Assembly: GCA_964019055.1 (NCBI GenBank)
Contig: OZ025210.1
Span: 7,025,547 to 7,089,546 of the forward strand
From: Anthopleura xanthogrammica
Taxonomy: Eukaryota > Cnidaria > Anthozoa > Actiniaria > Actiniidae
Length of the DNA stretch: 64,000 nt
Reading direction: 5' to 3'
The translations under genes were made by a program, and so were the position numbers. This document shows positions 12,001 to 23,894 of this stretch, piece after piece. Below the pieces are notes generated by a model. That model was not told the origin of the DNA, ran no database searches, and saw only the letters and a program-made list of their open reading frames with translations. Numbering within the stretch: position 1 is the stretch's first letter; every line of letters starts with the position of its first letter.

Positions 12001-15000
12001 ACCACGCTCTGTCTTCTTTATGATATTGAGCTACCTAAGTACGACATAATGTCATATTTCATTTTCAGTCTTCGTTGAAACATTAAAGACATCATTCACA
12101 CTGTACGTTAATGTATATTTTCAAGACCATGTGTAGCTCTCATTTGCCCTATACAAGGATCTGCGCCAGCGACCTTCAGACAAAGCCGAAAGAAAGCTGA
12201 GATAGATAGGTTGGATTTCTCTTAGTGTAATTTCATATCCTAAAATGCCACCTGAAATAACTTGAAGTTTAAATTGCAGGTGCACTGTTTAGATGTAGGA
12301 GTTTGCTCATTGTCTAATGTCTTATGCACAGCAAACAGAATGATCATTGACTTTCAAACGCTCTACCCATGCCACAAATCTTTGCATACTTTAGTTGGCT
12401 TGAATATGCTTGATGATAAAGCCAAGCAATAAATCCGGTTAGAGATATCTGAGATTATTTTAATTTTTAGTTTTGATTTGAAGAACAGGTCAGTAAAGTA
12501 ATTAAGTTATTAAATTAACAGGGCTTATGGGTCTGTGATGATTAGGCAGATATCAATGTAATACATTGATCAGAATCGATTGGTTCTATTATTTGATAAA
12601 TCTTGGTTCTTGACTTCGTCAACTCTATCGACTTTCTTATCCATTTAGTCACACTCCCCGAGTGGTAAGCAAAATATAGACACAAACTAGTACTCTGTGA
12701 TCATCACATTGAGTATTTCCTGAACTTATTGTTCTAAATGCTTTCACAATCCTTCCTTGTCAACGGGGATGAAAAAACGTCACATTGGTCTCCCCAGGCA
12801 AACATCAAAATGTCAATAATTTCTTATTCTTTTAAAATAACTTATTAATTAGTTTTTCAGTCCAAGTACAATGAAAAGTCTAAATCTCATAAGTTTGTTT
12901 TAATAAAATTGAAGATTCTTTGCAGCGTTTCATATAATACTTTCTTCCATGAATACTATTAATGCTAATGATTAGCTAACAAGGCCCGTCACAGAACAAT
13001 CTGCTCTCTTGAGCATTCATGGTTACCAGACAGGAACATCTATGATATCCACCAGCAAACGGCCTCTGTGAGCTCCTGGAAGTTTTGGTTGTCTAAAGAA
13101 ACATAAAGAAAGAAGTTCTGCATGATCAGAGTAACTACATAAAAAAATCAATAGAAAAACTCAAATACCAGGAGACTAAATGAAAAAACATCTTTGTCAT
13201 CCTGTACAGTATTTGAAGGACCCCGAAAGTGTTGTAAGGGGATTAGCGAAAAAATATAATTTTCGACAGGAAAAATAAAAGATGTTGATCCCGTTTGATG
13301 GCTTCAACTAGGAGTTTAACGAAAACTTCTTTTTATTTACCAGTCTTTGGAGTTTGAAGGATTTTTTTTCAAAGGAATTGTTAGTGCCAGGATGGGCTAT
13401 CTTGAAGGTGCCACCCAGATGGGAAAACCTCAAAACGACTATTTAAAAGTAGTGAATGTTGAAAAAATACTATTTTTAACTCTAGATTGACGCTTATAAT
13501 TTGATTTTTTTCTCGGAATACAATAAGTGATGCTAAAAATGGCGCGGTGATATAAGAGTTGGCGCAAAAGGAAACCTTGACTGTGATTTCTCTATCTCCT
13601 TACAATAGCCATATGCCTCCTGTGAACGTAATGCAAGATGGAGCAATCAACCTAAATTGGCTCTAAGCGCGTCCGAAATGTCATAATCCCACGTGTGCTC
13701 ATTTTGATTGCGTTTGGCACTGACACTAGTAATTATTTTCATCAAAGGGTTATTTATTCACCACTCCATCGGCCCTTGTGTTCCACACTTAGGAGTGGCT
13801 TTGGAAATAATGGCCAAGAACAAAGAAAATTTCGGCCTTCCCAATAGCTTTATGGTGATTATGCAAAAACGTTTTCGGGCACATGTGGTTGATAGTGCTA
13901 ATGTTTATCATCCAAGCGCTCAAACACACATCCTAGCTTCATTCCCTGCTCATCTACCCCACGAAACCTAGCCTTCCTGACAAGAGGGTAGTCCATCCAC
14001 AACCCAGGGTCCACACCCAAATGTTGGTTTTGATCTCTTCTCATATCTAAACGGAAGATATCATTTCATCTAGCAAATCAATGTTTATTGTTATTCATGT
14101 GTAATTAGGCTATGCAGATGTGGTCGATTGAACGAGTAGCTACGTGGTTTGATATCAGTCACCAAGTCCTCGTGCACAACACCGATATCCACTTTCTCTT
14201 GTCCCAAACTCAGACGCAAAAGTGCTCTTTTATATCTCACGTGGCTTTTAGCAAATTGTCATCAATGTAACTCCGCGTTGGCGCCAGTAAATTTCCTCTT
14301 CATCCCTCAAAAACCCCTCTTCAATCAACGCCACTCGTTTAACTTCTTTGGCCAAACTCCAGAGGCGCTCTCTTGGTATTTCTCTGGGAATGGATTGTGA
14401 GCTTTGTCGTAAGACTATAGAATCACGCAGGGTCTTTCAAATGTCAAATCACACCTAGGCATCAAGGATTTATCAACTATAAACATATCGATGGACAAGA
14501 GGAAAAAATGAAATAACGAGGGTTCTTGATTCTTGTCATTTTTGATGACGGCGTCAGACACGAGCAGATCAATGATCAGATCGAGCCTGGAAATAAACAA
14601 AAATAGGTGTTATACATCCATGAGTATCTATGTGAGCCTGGTGGCTGACAGGCTGGGCGGAGCGCGGATAGTCTGGGCAGGCAACCTATTTTACAAAACA
14701 GGAGCATTGTTCATTTTACTCTTAATCGTGCGCGCTGTCGACTTTGATTACTATTTCATTCAACAGCCAGGCCGAATACGACTATCACTCGCGCATGCGC
14801 ATTGTATTCTACCTCCTAAAGCTCCTCTTAACTGCCAGGATACAAGCCATAACGAAAGAAAAACCTCCAATAAGAATGAGAATATAATTCCTTGTCCATT
14901 TTTCACTTCCCACTACAAAAAATCTTCAAAATATTCTGAATTTTTACTAAAATTTTAAATACTTTTCTATCGTCCAAAAACAAACTATAATCAAATTCTC

Positions 15001-15340
15001 TTTTCTTAAAAAGGTGTTTTATAACCTGCTCATAAAACTACACTTATTTTTAACTAAAATGATTCTAGATAAAAAAAGTTAATATTCTTTATCATTGCAT
15101 CATCTTTGGTTAGTATAATTCAGCAAATGAGGCGAGGGTTATGCGAGAGTTTTTTTTGGGGTAAGAGTGATATGCCCGATTAGAATCTTCAGGAATCAAT
15201 GAATCACTAATTTAGAGTCGGAGTTCTCCACATTGGTTGGGTATTGATGAAGTCTTATTTACTTTGTTCGAGTTATTATTCACGCATAATGTATGGATAT
15301 TAGCATGGTCTATGTGGCTGATGGCATTGTTTGGGAAACC

Positions 15341-15461
15341 TTTAAAAGGCAGATGGGCTGGTCTCTGCTATCATACATCGCAACTTATTTAGCTAGCAGT
15401 CACTGGTTCTTGACTCGACGCCGATCGCAGCACTCTACTCCACTCTGGCAGAAGCTTCCAG
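15341..15461 (+). promoter_or_regulatory. Probable promoter and 5' untranslated exon of the bHLH gene
   Basis: A TATA-like TTTAAAAG at 15341-15348 is followed about 25-30 bp on by a stretch that ends in a good donor, TTCCAG|GTATGT, at 15461. A matching acceptor after a pyrimidine run (TTTTCTAG) lies at 16560, just before the bHLH start codon. The exon contains an open frame, but it closes at a TGA overlapping the bHLH ATG, so it is better read as leader. Transcription start is inferred. Confidence 0.45.
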
Positions 15462-16591
15462 GTATGTTAGAACACATCTTTTTTGTCCTTTAAAAAAGCT
15501 TTTTTAACTTCTAATCTAGCATTTTTTTGCATTCCATTTGTGGTTTTATGCATTTTTTTATCCAACGAAAATTCAACAATTTTACCTTTTTGACTTGACG
15601 ATAGTTACGCAGAAATCTTTCACATTTTAGTATATTTTCTACGCTAGAAGATAAGTATTTTATATCGTTTTTATGACTCTTGGTTTTAATGAACTTAAGC
15701 TGACTAAAGTTCATCATTTAATATTTAAGAATTAAATGATAATTTGTTCAAATACTTTTGACATATTTTGAAACAGTACCTGATTGATCTCAGAGTAAAA
15801 CACACTACTGGAATCAAAGCTAGTTAGTCGTTCTTTTTTCCTCTGTGGTTTTAGCAAAATCCAACACACTAGCCTTCAAACCTATCATCCTTATAGATAA
15901 ATGAGCAGGCAATAAATAGTCTTTCATCATCAAATAAAAAAAGCTGAAACAATCTATCCAGGTATTTTTTTTTTATACTTTTCTCTGCAGCAGTTTTTTT
16001 CTTAGCGTGTGTCGACTCTTATTATTTTCAAACAAACAAACAAACAAACTCATAACTTTTTTCTTTCTATAGTAATCATTATTAAAAGAATATGATCTTT
16101 TTGTGCATGATTTGCAGTCGTTATTATTTCTTTTGAGTAATTTTAATAGTTCTAAATAAAAAACACACAAACGAATGTATAAAGTTATAACGTTAAGTTT
16201 AGTCTGTTCATGTTTTTACCACAAAGGCACCTAAAAGTCGACAATTCTTTTTGTGGCCACTTCCTTCTCTTTAAAACAAAACTTTCTGAAGAGCGAGTCG
16301 GATCTCCAAGTGTAAATGGAGCTAGTAACTCAAGACTCTGGCTAGTTGTAGTCGAATCATGGTGATAGATCTTTATTCATTGGCCATATGAACATATTGA
16401 AAAGTCAATGCCATACTTCAGATTATTATCGGTCAATCAAATTTTCACGTAGCTGATTAAATCTGTGAAAGAAAAAGAGGAAAATTAAGTTAAATGAAAT
16501 TGTGATGTCGATCTTTCTTATCCGATTATCATTGATCTTTTTTGTCTTTTTCTTTTCTAGAATTAACACGTGTCTTCAAGATTCCCCAAGT

Positions 16592-17041
16592 ATGAATAAC
16601 CAAGTTCTTTGCCCTCGTACTATCGAGGATGAAAATTTCGCTAAAATGTACACCGAACAAGCCAATACTTTTCCGTGGTCGTTATTTCAAAATTCCCCAT
16701 CTCAAAAGGATGAAGAAAATCACAAATCCACGAGACGTTCTAGGACAAGTGTTCCTCAAACAGTTAGAAGACATCGCCAGCTTCGAAGGAATGCAAGGGA
16801 ACGAGAAAGACAAGGCAGGCTTAACAGTGCGTTTGACGTTCTACGAGGAGTGATTCCTGACTATTTATCGGGTAAAGGCCCAGAAAGAAAACTTACTCAG
16901 ATTGAAACTTTAAGACTTGCGACTCATTACATCATGGCTTTATCAGAAATGCTTGAAGAAGAGAATCAAAAACCAGCAGCGGAGTATTGTGAATGTGGGC
17001 TAGCTTTCTCATCATCCCGGCCTACAGGCCAAGAAAACTAA
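16592..17041 (+). CDS. Group A bHLH transcription factor, Atonal/Neurogenin-like
   Basis: Encodes 149 residues in one coding exon that opens at a splice acceptor (16560). I chose the ATG at 16592, the first after the acceptor; an upstream in-frame ATG at 16502 would place the pyrimidine tract of the intron in the protein. The bHLH domain spans about residues 60-121: basic region RRNARERERQ with the Glu that reads CANNTG boxes, helix 1 LNSAFDVLRGVIPDY, a slightly long loop SGKGPERK, and helix 2 LTQIETLRLATHYIMALSEM, the pattern of Neurogenin, NeuroD and Atonal proteins. Such factors pair with E proteins and drive neural or sensory fate. The acidic and Cys-containing tail is unremarkable. Exact orthology cannot be assigned by eye. 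Confidence 0.88.
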   Translation: MNNQVLCPRTIEDENFAKMYTEQANTFPWSLFQNSPSQKDEENHKSTRRSRTSVPQTVRRHRQLRRNARERERQGRLNSAFDVLRGVIPDYLSGKGPERKLTQIETLRLATHYIMALSEMLEEENQKPAAEYCECGLAFSSSRPTGQEN

Positions 17042-19090
17042 CTTAAAACCAATTAATATCCACAAATTTAATGTATATACAAACAACGCAGACAGAGCAT
17101 ATTACACAAGAATGAAGTTGATAACACAAATGTAATTAAACAAAAGAAATACGACATTTTTAAATAGCTGAAACCATTAACTTTGCTCTTGTCATAAAAT
17201 ACAAATATTAATTTTATTAAAGCCCCATTTTATAAAAAGATTCTTACGAGTTGGTGTCAAAATAATGTTTGTCTTGTGCAAGACAGTGAGACTTTACTTA
17301 ACAAAAGACTGGCTCTCTTCAAACTTGTCAGGTTTCATGAACTAGAACAATAACTGTATTTGCTATCAAGAATTAAACCATACTTCACTAACACAAACCC
17401 AAAGCCGATGACACAACACATTACTTTTTACAGATTCAATTTTAGAAGTGATTATGACTTAATCTCATTATCGAAGTTAGCGAAGATGGTCTGAATTGAA
17501 TCTCTCCTTTTTGGGGTGGAAAAGTTGGACGATTTTCATTGAAAATAAAGAAACAAGTAATAGTTTATATGAGAAGTGTGCCCTTAATAGTAAACAATGC
17601 ATTTGATTGTGGACAGGTGCCCGCTATCTAGGTTTCGGACTACGAGATGCAACCAAACAGAAGGCTGACAGTTCACATGAATGAGGCACGCTTACTCAAG
17701 CATTTAACGCTTTACACGGTGAACAATTCGCTGTGTAGCAGTCTTTATTTTTTAGATTATCTTCTATTTAGGCGATTTCCCCTTTTGTGGACGGACTGAA
17801 AGGATATCAAAGACACTGGAAGAGCTAAGCAGGTGGTAGTTCACTCGAAATGTTACAAAACTATTCTATTCAATGCAATAGTCAAAAACATTCCATTCTT
17901 GTTGCATTTTTACGACTAAAAAAAAAACCGGAAATAATAATGAAATCATCAGCGGTTTGGGTTTGGGAAACAAAGACATTTGAAGCATTGACAACGGCGT
18001 GTTTACACACAAAAATCATTCCAGGTGGTGTTACCGGATTTGAAAATTATGCCAGCACGCGGGAAGATCTTCATTCGGTCTCGAGACGAAAAACTTGAAG
18101 AAAAAAAACCCCACACAATAACTAGAATATTTCTACGAGAATTAACATCTAAAACTCCAATTTCGAATTAGTAATTCGTTTTTTTAACTTTCTTATTAAT
18201 TCTAAGGCTTTTAACTCCCTTTACTTACTTAAAATCCTCATTTTTTTATGCTTCATCACCGATATTTCAAACTAGTTCTTCCCTGATTATATTTTCAAAT
18301 TCTAATTTTTATTGTGCAGCGAATTTTCTTATCAATAAAAACAAGGTATTGATAGTATACACAAGAATTATAGAACTTCACAAAGAACAACGACATAACA
18401 GGAGCGATGTTTACACATAAATAAACATTGCAACACTATAAACTGCATGTGATTCTAACACTCACTCAGCTGTGGCTTTGAGGACGAAGACACAACTTCA
18501 CAACATTTCGTATAAAGGTGGGAATTATTTGTTTTTATTTATATATCTTTATTTTTTTCTAGGCGGACCACAGGCCTCAAGAATTGTTTTGTATTTTAGG
18601 AGTATATATGCATCATCATTTGACGATCTTCAATACAAAGTTATCAAGTTTTAGAAAAACTAAAGCTCCATAAAAGAAGAGTAGATAAGTTTGAGAAGTC
18701 TTTTCGTAAGGTTTCGTAACACTTTGAAAAGTTTTTCTTTTAATTTAAAAAAAGAATTATTCTCGAAAGGAATAAAGTCCTCATCTTTTCATGATTTTTG
18801 ATACTAGTATTCTTTATGGTATTTCTACACAAAACAATGGTTTCAATAAAGACAGTAGCTGAGGAAAGATCGCCGCACGTCATAGAATTAATTGTTCATC
18901 GATGACGTCATGTGGAATGAACTATTCCAAAGGGAGCCCGGTCGTCAAAACTCCTGTTTAATTAAAATTTATGTTTTTCCTCAAAAAATCTTTACATGCT
19001 TTCGCTACTTCCAGGTTTGGATGAAGCACACAATTTTTGACGCACAGGAGTAGGGTATGGCGAAAATTGTTTGTACGCGGATGCTAAAAA
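17042..19090. other. Gene-poor region downstream of the bHLH gene
   Basis: AT-rich, with only short unsupported open frames (17850-18098, 18472-18654). It should contain the bHLH 3' untranslated region. A perfect CRE octamer, TGACGTCA, is at 18903-18910; nothing else recognisable. Confidence 0.5.
18903..18910. promoter_or_regulatory. CRE octamer TGACGTCA
   Basis: Exact palindromic CREB/ATF consensus. No start site lies nearby; may be chance. Confidence 0.2.
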
Positions 19091-19225
19091 TGGAGGCACT
19101 CCAGCTAGTGATAAAACCCGAATAGTCCCGAATACCGGTAAATAATAAATAGCAAATACTAAATAGCAAATACCAATTCATTGTTGATTAACATTTTGTT
19201 AGTACCACAAGGAGTTGCAGAGGCC

Positions 19226-19518
19226 CGGGGGGGGGGGGGGGGTACTCCCCTTAAACGACTATACGGGGATGCTCCGCCCGAAAGGGGTACGTTTTTCAGG
19301 CCGCAGGTATAGAAAAGGGGTGGAAATTTGTGAGTTTTGGTATAAAAAAGGGTAGCTTTTCTTCAAAAGTATACGAAAGGGGTACCTTTTCAGGCAAAAA
19401 GGTATGTAAAAGGGTTACCTTTTTGCTGAAATTTGGTATAGAAAAGGGTAGGGGGTCGAGAGTCCGGGCGGAGCATCCCCGTATGAAACGACCCGAAGTA
19501 CCCTCCCCCCCAACCGGG
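19226..19518. mobile_element. Poly-G-ended inverted-repeat element, copy 2
   Basis: Same family as 252-557, in opposite orientation. Left end is a G run then TACTCC and an inverted motif with ACGGGGATGCTCCGCCCG; right end carries its complement and a C run. The interior shows about five units of roughly 32 bp, each with TATANAAAAGGGGTA. A 10-bp direct repeat, TGCAGAGGCC, flanks it exactly (19216-19225 and 19519-19528), which fits a target duplication of the Mutator size range. Confidence 0.75.
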
Positions 19519-19528
19519 TGCAGAGGCC

Positions 19529-20019
19529 TCGGATTTGTATTCTAATCTAGTAAAGTTCTTTTGATAATGTAATTCATATTATTACGAATATCTTTACCAT
19601 AAAGTGTAAAACAGAGGTTGATTCGTCAACATAATAAAATATATATATTCGATATAAAACTGTCTGCATGGCTGTCACATAAAACTATTTGTATGATAAC
19701 AAGTAATTATTGCTACAGCCTTCATAATCTTTGTTCAAAACATTGCTGGTCGTAGAAGAGGCGTGAGGACCGGTCCTGTAGGCTAATGGAAACGTAGACG
19801 AAATAATTTTGGTATTACATGACGTTCATTGGCATAAAAGTAGTAAAAGTACAATCGATAAGAATGCTGGTTTAGCCAGAAATATGCAGAAAAAATGCTA
19901 TCCTATGTTGGACTTGAACAGGCTTCAAAGGTATGAGTTTGTTGAATGTATATTATTTAGTGACATAATACGCTAGCTGAAAAATGCTAAAACAATACAA
20001 CTAAAGAGAAAATTGTTTA
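19529..20019. other. Unassigned AT-rich sequence
   Basis: Roughly 490 bp between the poly-G element and the satellite. No gene, repeat family or inverted repeat recognised. Confidence 0.5.
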
Positions 20020-20687
20020 CAGTCAAAACGGCTCAAGCGTACCCCTCCCCCTAGGCTTCATTACAGTCAAAACGGCTCACACGTACCCCTCCCCCCTAGG
20101 CTTCATTACAGTCAAAACGGCTCACACGTACCCCTCCCCCCTAGGCTTCATTACAGTCAAAACGGCTCACACGTACCCCTCCCCCTAGGCTTCATTACAG
20201 TCAAAACGGCTCACACGTACCCCTCCCCCTAGGCTTCATTACAGTCAAAACGGCTCACACGTACCCCTCCCCCTAGGCTTCATTACAGTCAAAACGGCTC
20301 ACACGTACCCCTCCCCCTAGGCTTCATTACAGTCAAAACGGCTCACACGTACCCCTCCCCCCTAAGCTTCATTACAGTCAAAACGGCTCACACGTACCCC
20401 TCCCCCTAGGCTTCATTACAGTCAAAACGGCTCACACGTACCCCTCCCCCCTAGGCTTCATTACAGTCAAAACGGCTCACACGTACCCCTCCCCCTAGGC
20501 TTCATTACAGTCAAAACGGCTCACACGTACCCCTCCCCCCTAGGCTTCATTACAGTCAAAACGGCTCACACGTACCCCTCCCCCCTAGGCTTCATTACAG
20601 TCAAAACGGCTCACACGTACCCCTCCCCCCTAGGCTTCATTACAGTCAAAACGGCTCACACGTACCCCTCCCCCCTAGGCTTCATTA
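20020..20687 (+). repeat. 15-copy satellite derived from a MITE terminal repeat
   Basis: Fifteen head-to-tail units of 44-45 bp, each beginning CAGTCAAAACGGCTCA and ending in AGGCTTCATTA; length differences reside in the C run (5 or 6 C). The first unit has CTCAAGCG like intact MITE ends; the other 14 have CTCACACG, so the array expanded from one mutated unit. Copies are nearly identical, indicating recent growth. There are no unique spacers, so this is not a CRISPR array. Confidence 0.95.
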
Positions 20688-20885
20688 ATAGATAGATAAC
20701 TTTATTTACCCACGGTGGGTCCTTCAGGATAATTACAATAAATTATGTATATATATATTTAAATACACTAAAACTAATCTAATCTAAAGCTAAAGCTAAT
20801 ACAATAATAGGAGAAAAGGAATAAAAGAAGTTAAAATAAAAAACCTGCTCTACCAGGACGCCGTGCAATAATAATATTAATTGTT

Positions 20886-22180
20886 TCAAAATGAGTGACA
20901 ACGTATTTGAGATTTAAAGCTTGTCAGAGACGATGCTTGTCTTATATTTAGTGGCAGATTATTCCACAGTACCGCGCCGCTATAACTAAAACTTCTTTTA
21001 AAGTAGTCGGTATGCGGCTGCGGGACTGCTAATTTGTTTTCTGAATTTCTCAGGCTATAAGTAGTAACATCCTTCCGGTCAATAAATTTGGAGGCGAGAT
21101 AGTCTGGTGTCAAACTATTCAAAGTCTTATACATGAGAATACATTTATCAATCTTGCGCTGATGGTCTAGTTTTTTCCAATTTAATGACTGAAATAATTC
21201 ATCTGTGTCTACATCATAGCCCGAGAAGGTAATTATTCTTGCAGCACGGTTTTGGAGTTTCTGTAGTTTTTGAGAAAGACCTTTGTTACAGTTACCCCAT
21301 ACTATGCTGCAATGATGGTGTTGTACTAAGGCATTGTACACAGTTAGGAGTATTTCACGTGGAACGAAGTACCTTATGCGTTTCATTGCGCTTATTCCAG
21401 AGGCAATTTTTTTAGATATCATAGATATATGGTTCTCCCAAGTAAGATTTTGATCTATCAGAACACCAAGTGATTTTGAGGAGAAAACCTGTTTAACTTT
21501 CTCCCCTTCTATGAGAATGTTTGGATCTTCTTTGGTGTTAGATAGCCTTTGATTCGAGCCAATTAATAAAAACTCTGTTTTAGTCATGTTAAGAGTTAAC
21601 TTGTTAGCAGAGAGCCAATTATGAATATTGCATAGATCTGAACTTACACGTTCATTAATTTGACTAATGTCATTGCTAGCAAATGTTATGCTAGTATCGT
21701 CAGCATACATTCGTGGCTGAGAATAAGTCAGACATTCAGGTAAGTCATTGATATATAATAAGAATAAAAGGGGTCCTAAGATTGTTCTCTGAGGTACTCC
21801 GCACGTGACCAATGCCTTAGACGATGTGTAATTATTCAATGTACATGTCTGTGTTCTGTTATTAAGATATGAATTAAACCAACCCAAAGTGAGGCCAGTA
21901 ATTCCATAATACTTTAGTTTTGATAAGAGTATATTATGGTCTACTGTATCGAAGGCCTTTTTGAAGTCTAAGAACACGACTGCATTTATATTACCGCGAT
22001 CAATATTCCGTGACCAGTTATCGGTAGCCTCTAGTAGGGCGGTTACGGTTGAGTGAATTGAACGAAAACCAGATTGATAACCTGATAATAATTTATTATC
22101 ATTCAGATATTCGTAAAGCTGATCATAGATTATTCGCTCAAATACTTTAGCAACTACTGGGACAATCGATATCGGTCTTT
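20886..22180 (-). pseudogene. LINE reverse transcriptase domain
   Basis: An uninterrupted 363-residue frame from about 21977 to 20886 covers palm motifs A (FLDFKKAFDTVDH), B (GVPQRTILGP) and C (YADDT), the thumb and a C-terminal part with LWNNLP. Upstream to 22180 the same frame continues (RPISIVPVVAKVFERII) until a stop where a Tyr is expected. Catalytic aspartates are present, but the stop and the altered GS after GVPQ argue that this copy is dead. Confidence 0.85.
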
Positions 22181-23123
22181 AGTTTGTCATGTCGTTGCGT
22201 TTTCCTGCGTTTTTATAAAGGGGGGTAACCCTTGCGGATTTCCACTCATCGGGAAATATTCCCGTTCTAATAGAATGATTCAGAGATCAGATCGGGGCAT
22301 TCCCTAAGAAGTTTGGCAGATATATTATCAAGGCCAGTTGCCTTGGACTTGCAGAGTCTAGATAACAATGAAAAAACAGTTGAGCAATTAGTTTCCTTCA
22401 GTGAAAATTGCTTGCTAAAGATAACTTTTATAACAAGTGTCGACTTTTTTGATGTTTTTAGCAAGTTTTGGGCCAATCTCTGCAAAATATTGATTGAATT
22501 CTTCTGCTACTTCAGTCGGGTTATTTAATATTCTACTACCATTATCGATCTCATTAATCACGGATTTATTATTCACACGTGAAGTTACTTCATTAATAGT
22601 TTGCCATGTTTTACGAGGATTATTGGAATATTTGTCGAAAGTATTATTATAATAGCACTTTTTTTGCATTTTTAATCTCCGTATTTACGCGATTTCTAGT
22701 TTTCTTAAACTTTGACCAGTCTCGAGAATCTTTGCTCTTTATGGCTTTGATTTTTAAACGATCTCTATGGTGCATCAAATCTTTCAGATGCGAATTAATC
22801 CAAGGATTTTTAGACTTGCGTATTCTTCTTGTTCGAACTGGTGCATGTTTATCGCAAACTTCTAAAAACATAGATTTCCATTTAATCCAAATATCATTCG
22901 GGTTTTCTATTTCCCAAATGACTTTCCAAGATTGCACCAGAATGTCATTGCGAAAAAGATCACTATTGAATTTGTTGAAGTGTCGAATACGAACATTATT
23001 ATCTCCTTTTGATTCAGAAGGTATAGAAAGTTTGCGATAGACATAAATCAAACTATGATCACTAATACCTATGTGAGCTACTCCACTACAGACAACTTTA
23101 TCTGGACAGTTGGTAAAGATTAA

Positions 23124-23894
23124 GGTAATGCGATCGTGCATTCGTGCGCATCTTTCCTGCGCTTTATTGAATATCTAAACATTTTACACGGTTACCTACC
23201 CTGATTTTTCTACTGTGAGTCCAGAACAACTTAGGCTACAATATATCAAAAAATGAAGGCAGGTAATTCGACTAAATTTTTAGTAATTTCACGAAGTGTT
23301 AATTTTCAAAGTACTTTTTCGTGATTGGGTTTCCTGTGGCCAAGGTCTTTCAACTATGGCGGATAAGACATTTTGACCTTTCTCCACGTTCAACGTGAAA
23401 TATCTAAAAATCTTGCTGGGTGACCTACCCTGATTTTTTCACTGTGAGTCCAAGTTTACTAAAGCTACAACATATCCAAAAATGAAGGTAGATAATTCGA
23501 CTAAGTTTTGAGTAAATCGCGAAAATGTCCGGAAATTCGGATCGTAAAGTACAGTCAAAATGTACTGTTTTGGACATTTAAACATCGAGAACTCATTCTG
23601 AACACAATAAAATGAACAATTTTGGGGTTTTAATCATAATGTGTTAAGGTATGTATCATTTGAAATCGTTTATGCTACTTCTTCAAGCCATATGGACTAC
23701 GATAGCTTCTAGTTTACTTTGTCTTATTTTCCCCGAAAACACGGCCGCAAGCATTGTCTTTGAAAAATTATATCTTCCGAACGGATCCGGGTACCCCCAT
23801 TTTTTATTTCATATTTTCACACTACAGCTCAAAAGGAATATTTGTGCCAAATTTCAAAAAAATTCATGGGAAAAAAATGCGCGATCGCATTACC
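23124..23894. mobile_element. TTAA-target DNA element inserted in the LINE endonuclease
   Basis: A 771-bp insertion with inverted ends starting GGTAATGCGATCG and TTAA on both sides (23120-23123, 23895-23898). Removing the element and one TTAA restores the LINE frame as SLID-LIFTN, direct evidence of a precise TTAA insertion. It contains an internal imperfect duplication of about 125 bp (23175-23300 and 23405-23530). No transposase is visible, so it is non-autonomous; TTAA targets are used by piggyBac and Kolobok, and the GG ends are not the usual piggyBac CC. Confidence 0.85.

Larger units (their letters stand above)
5439..15290. other. Gene-poor region upstream of the bHLH gene
   Basis: About 9.8 kb of AT-rich DNA. 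The scattered open frames (for example 6376-6672, 10501-10722, 13708-13971, 14149-14400, 14533-14958) carry no recognisable domain and lack convincing splice context. Contents I can name: a TG run near 5990, pyrimidine-rich low complexity at 6360-6480 and 7195-7330, a GGAAA microsatellite (8797-8881) and a heat-shock-element match (9027-9039). The region may hold enhancers for the bHLH gene, but this is only inferred from position. Confidence 0.5.

Noticed and set aside
13708..14958. Three open frames of 83-141 residues upstream of the bHLH gene
   Set aside because: No recognisable domain, no consistent splice sites linking them, and low coding-like composition.
16502..16591. N-terminal extension of the bHLH protein with a hydrophobic signal-like stretch
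   Set aside because: It is a translation of the polypyrimidine tract before the TTTTCTAG acceptor, so it is intronic.
20020..20687. Regular 45-bp repeats resembling a CRISPR array
   Set aside because: Units are head to tail with no unique spacers, no cas genes are near, and the unit is a MITE terminal repeat in a eukaryotic setting.
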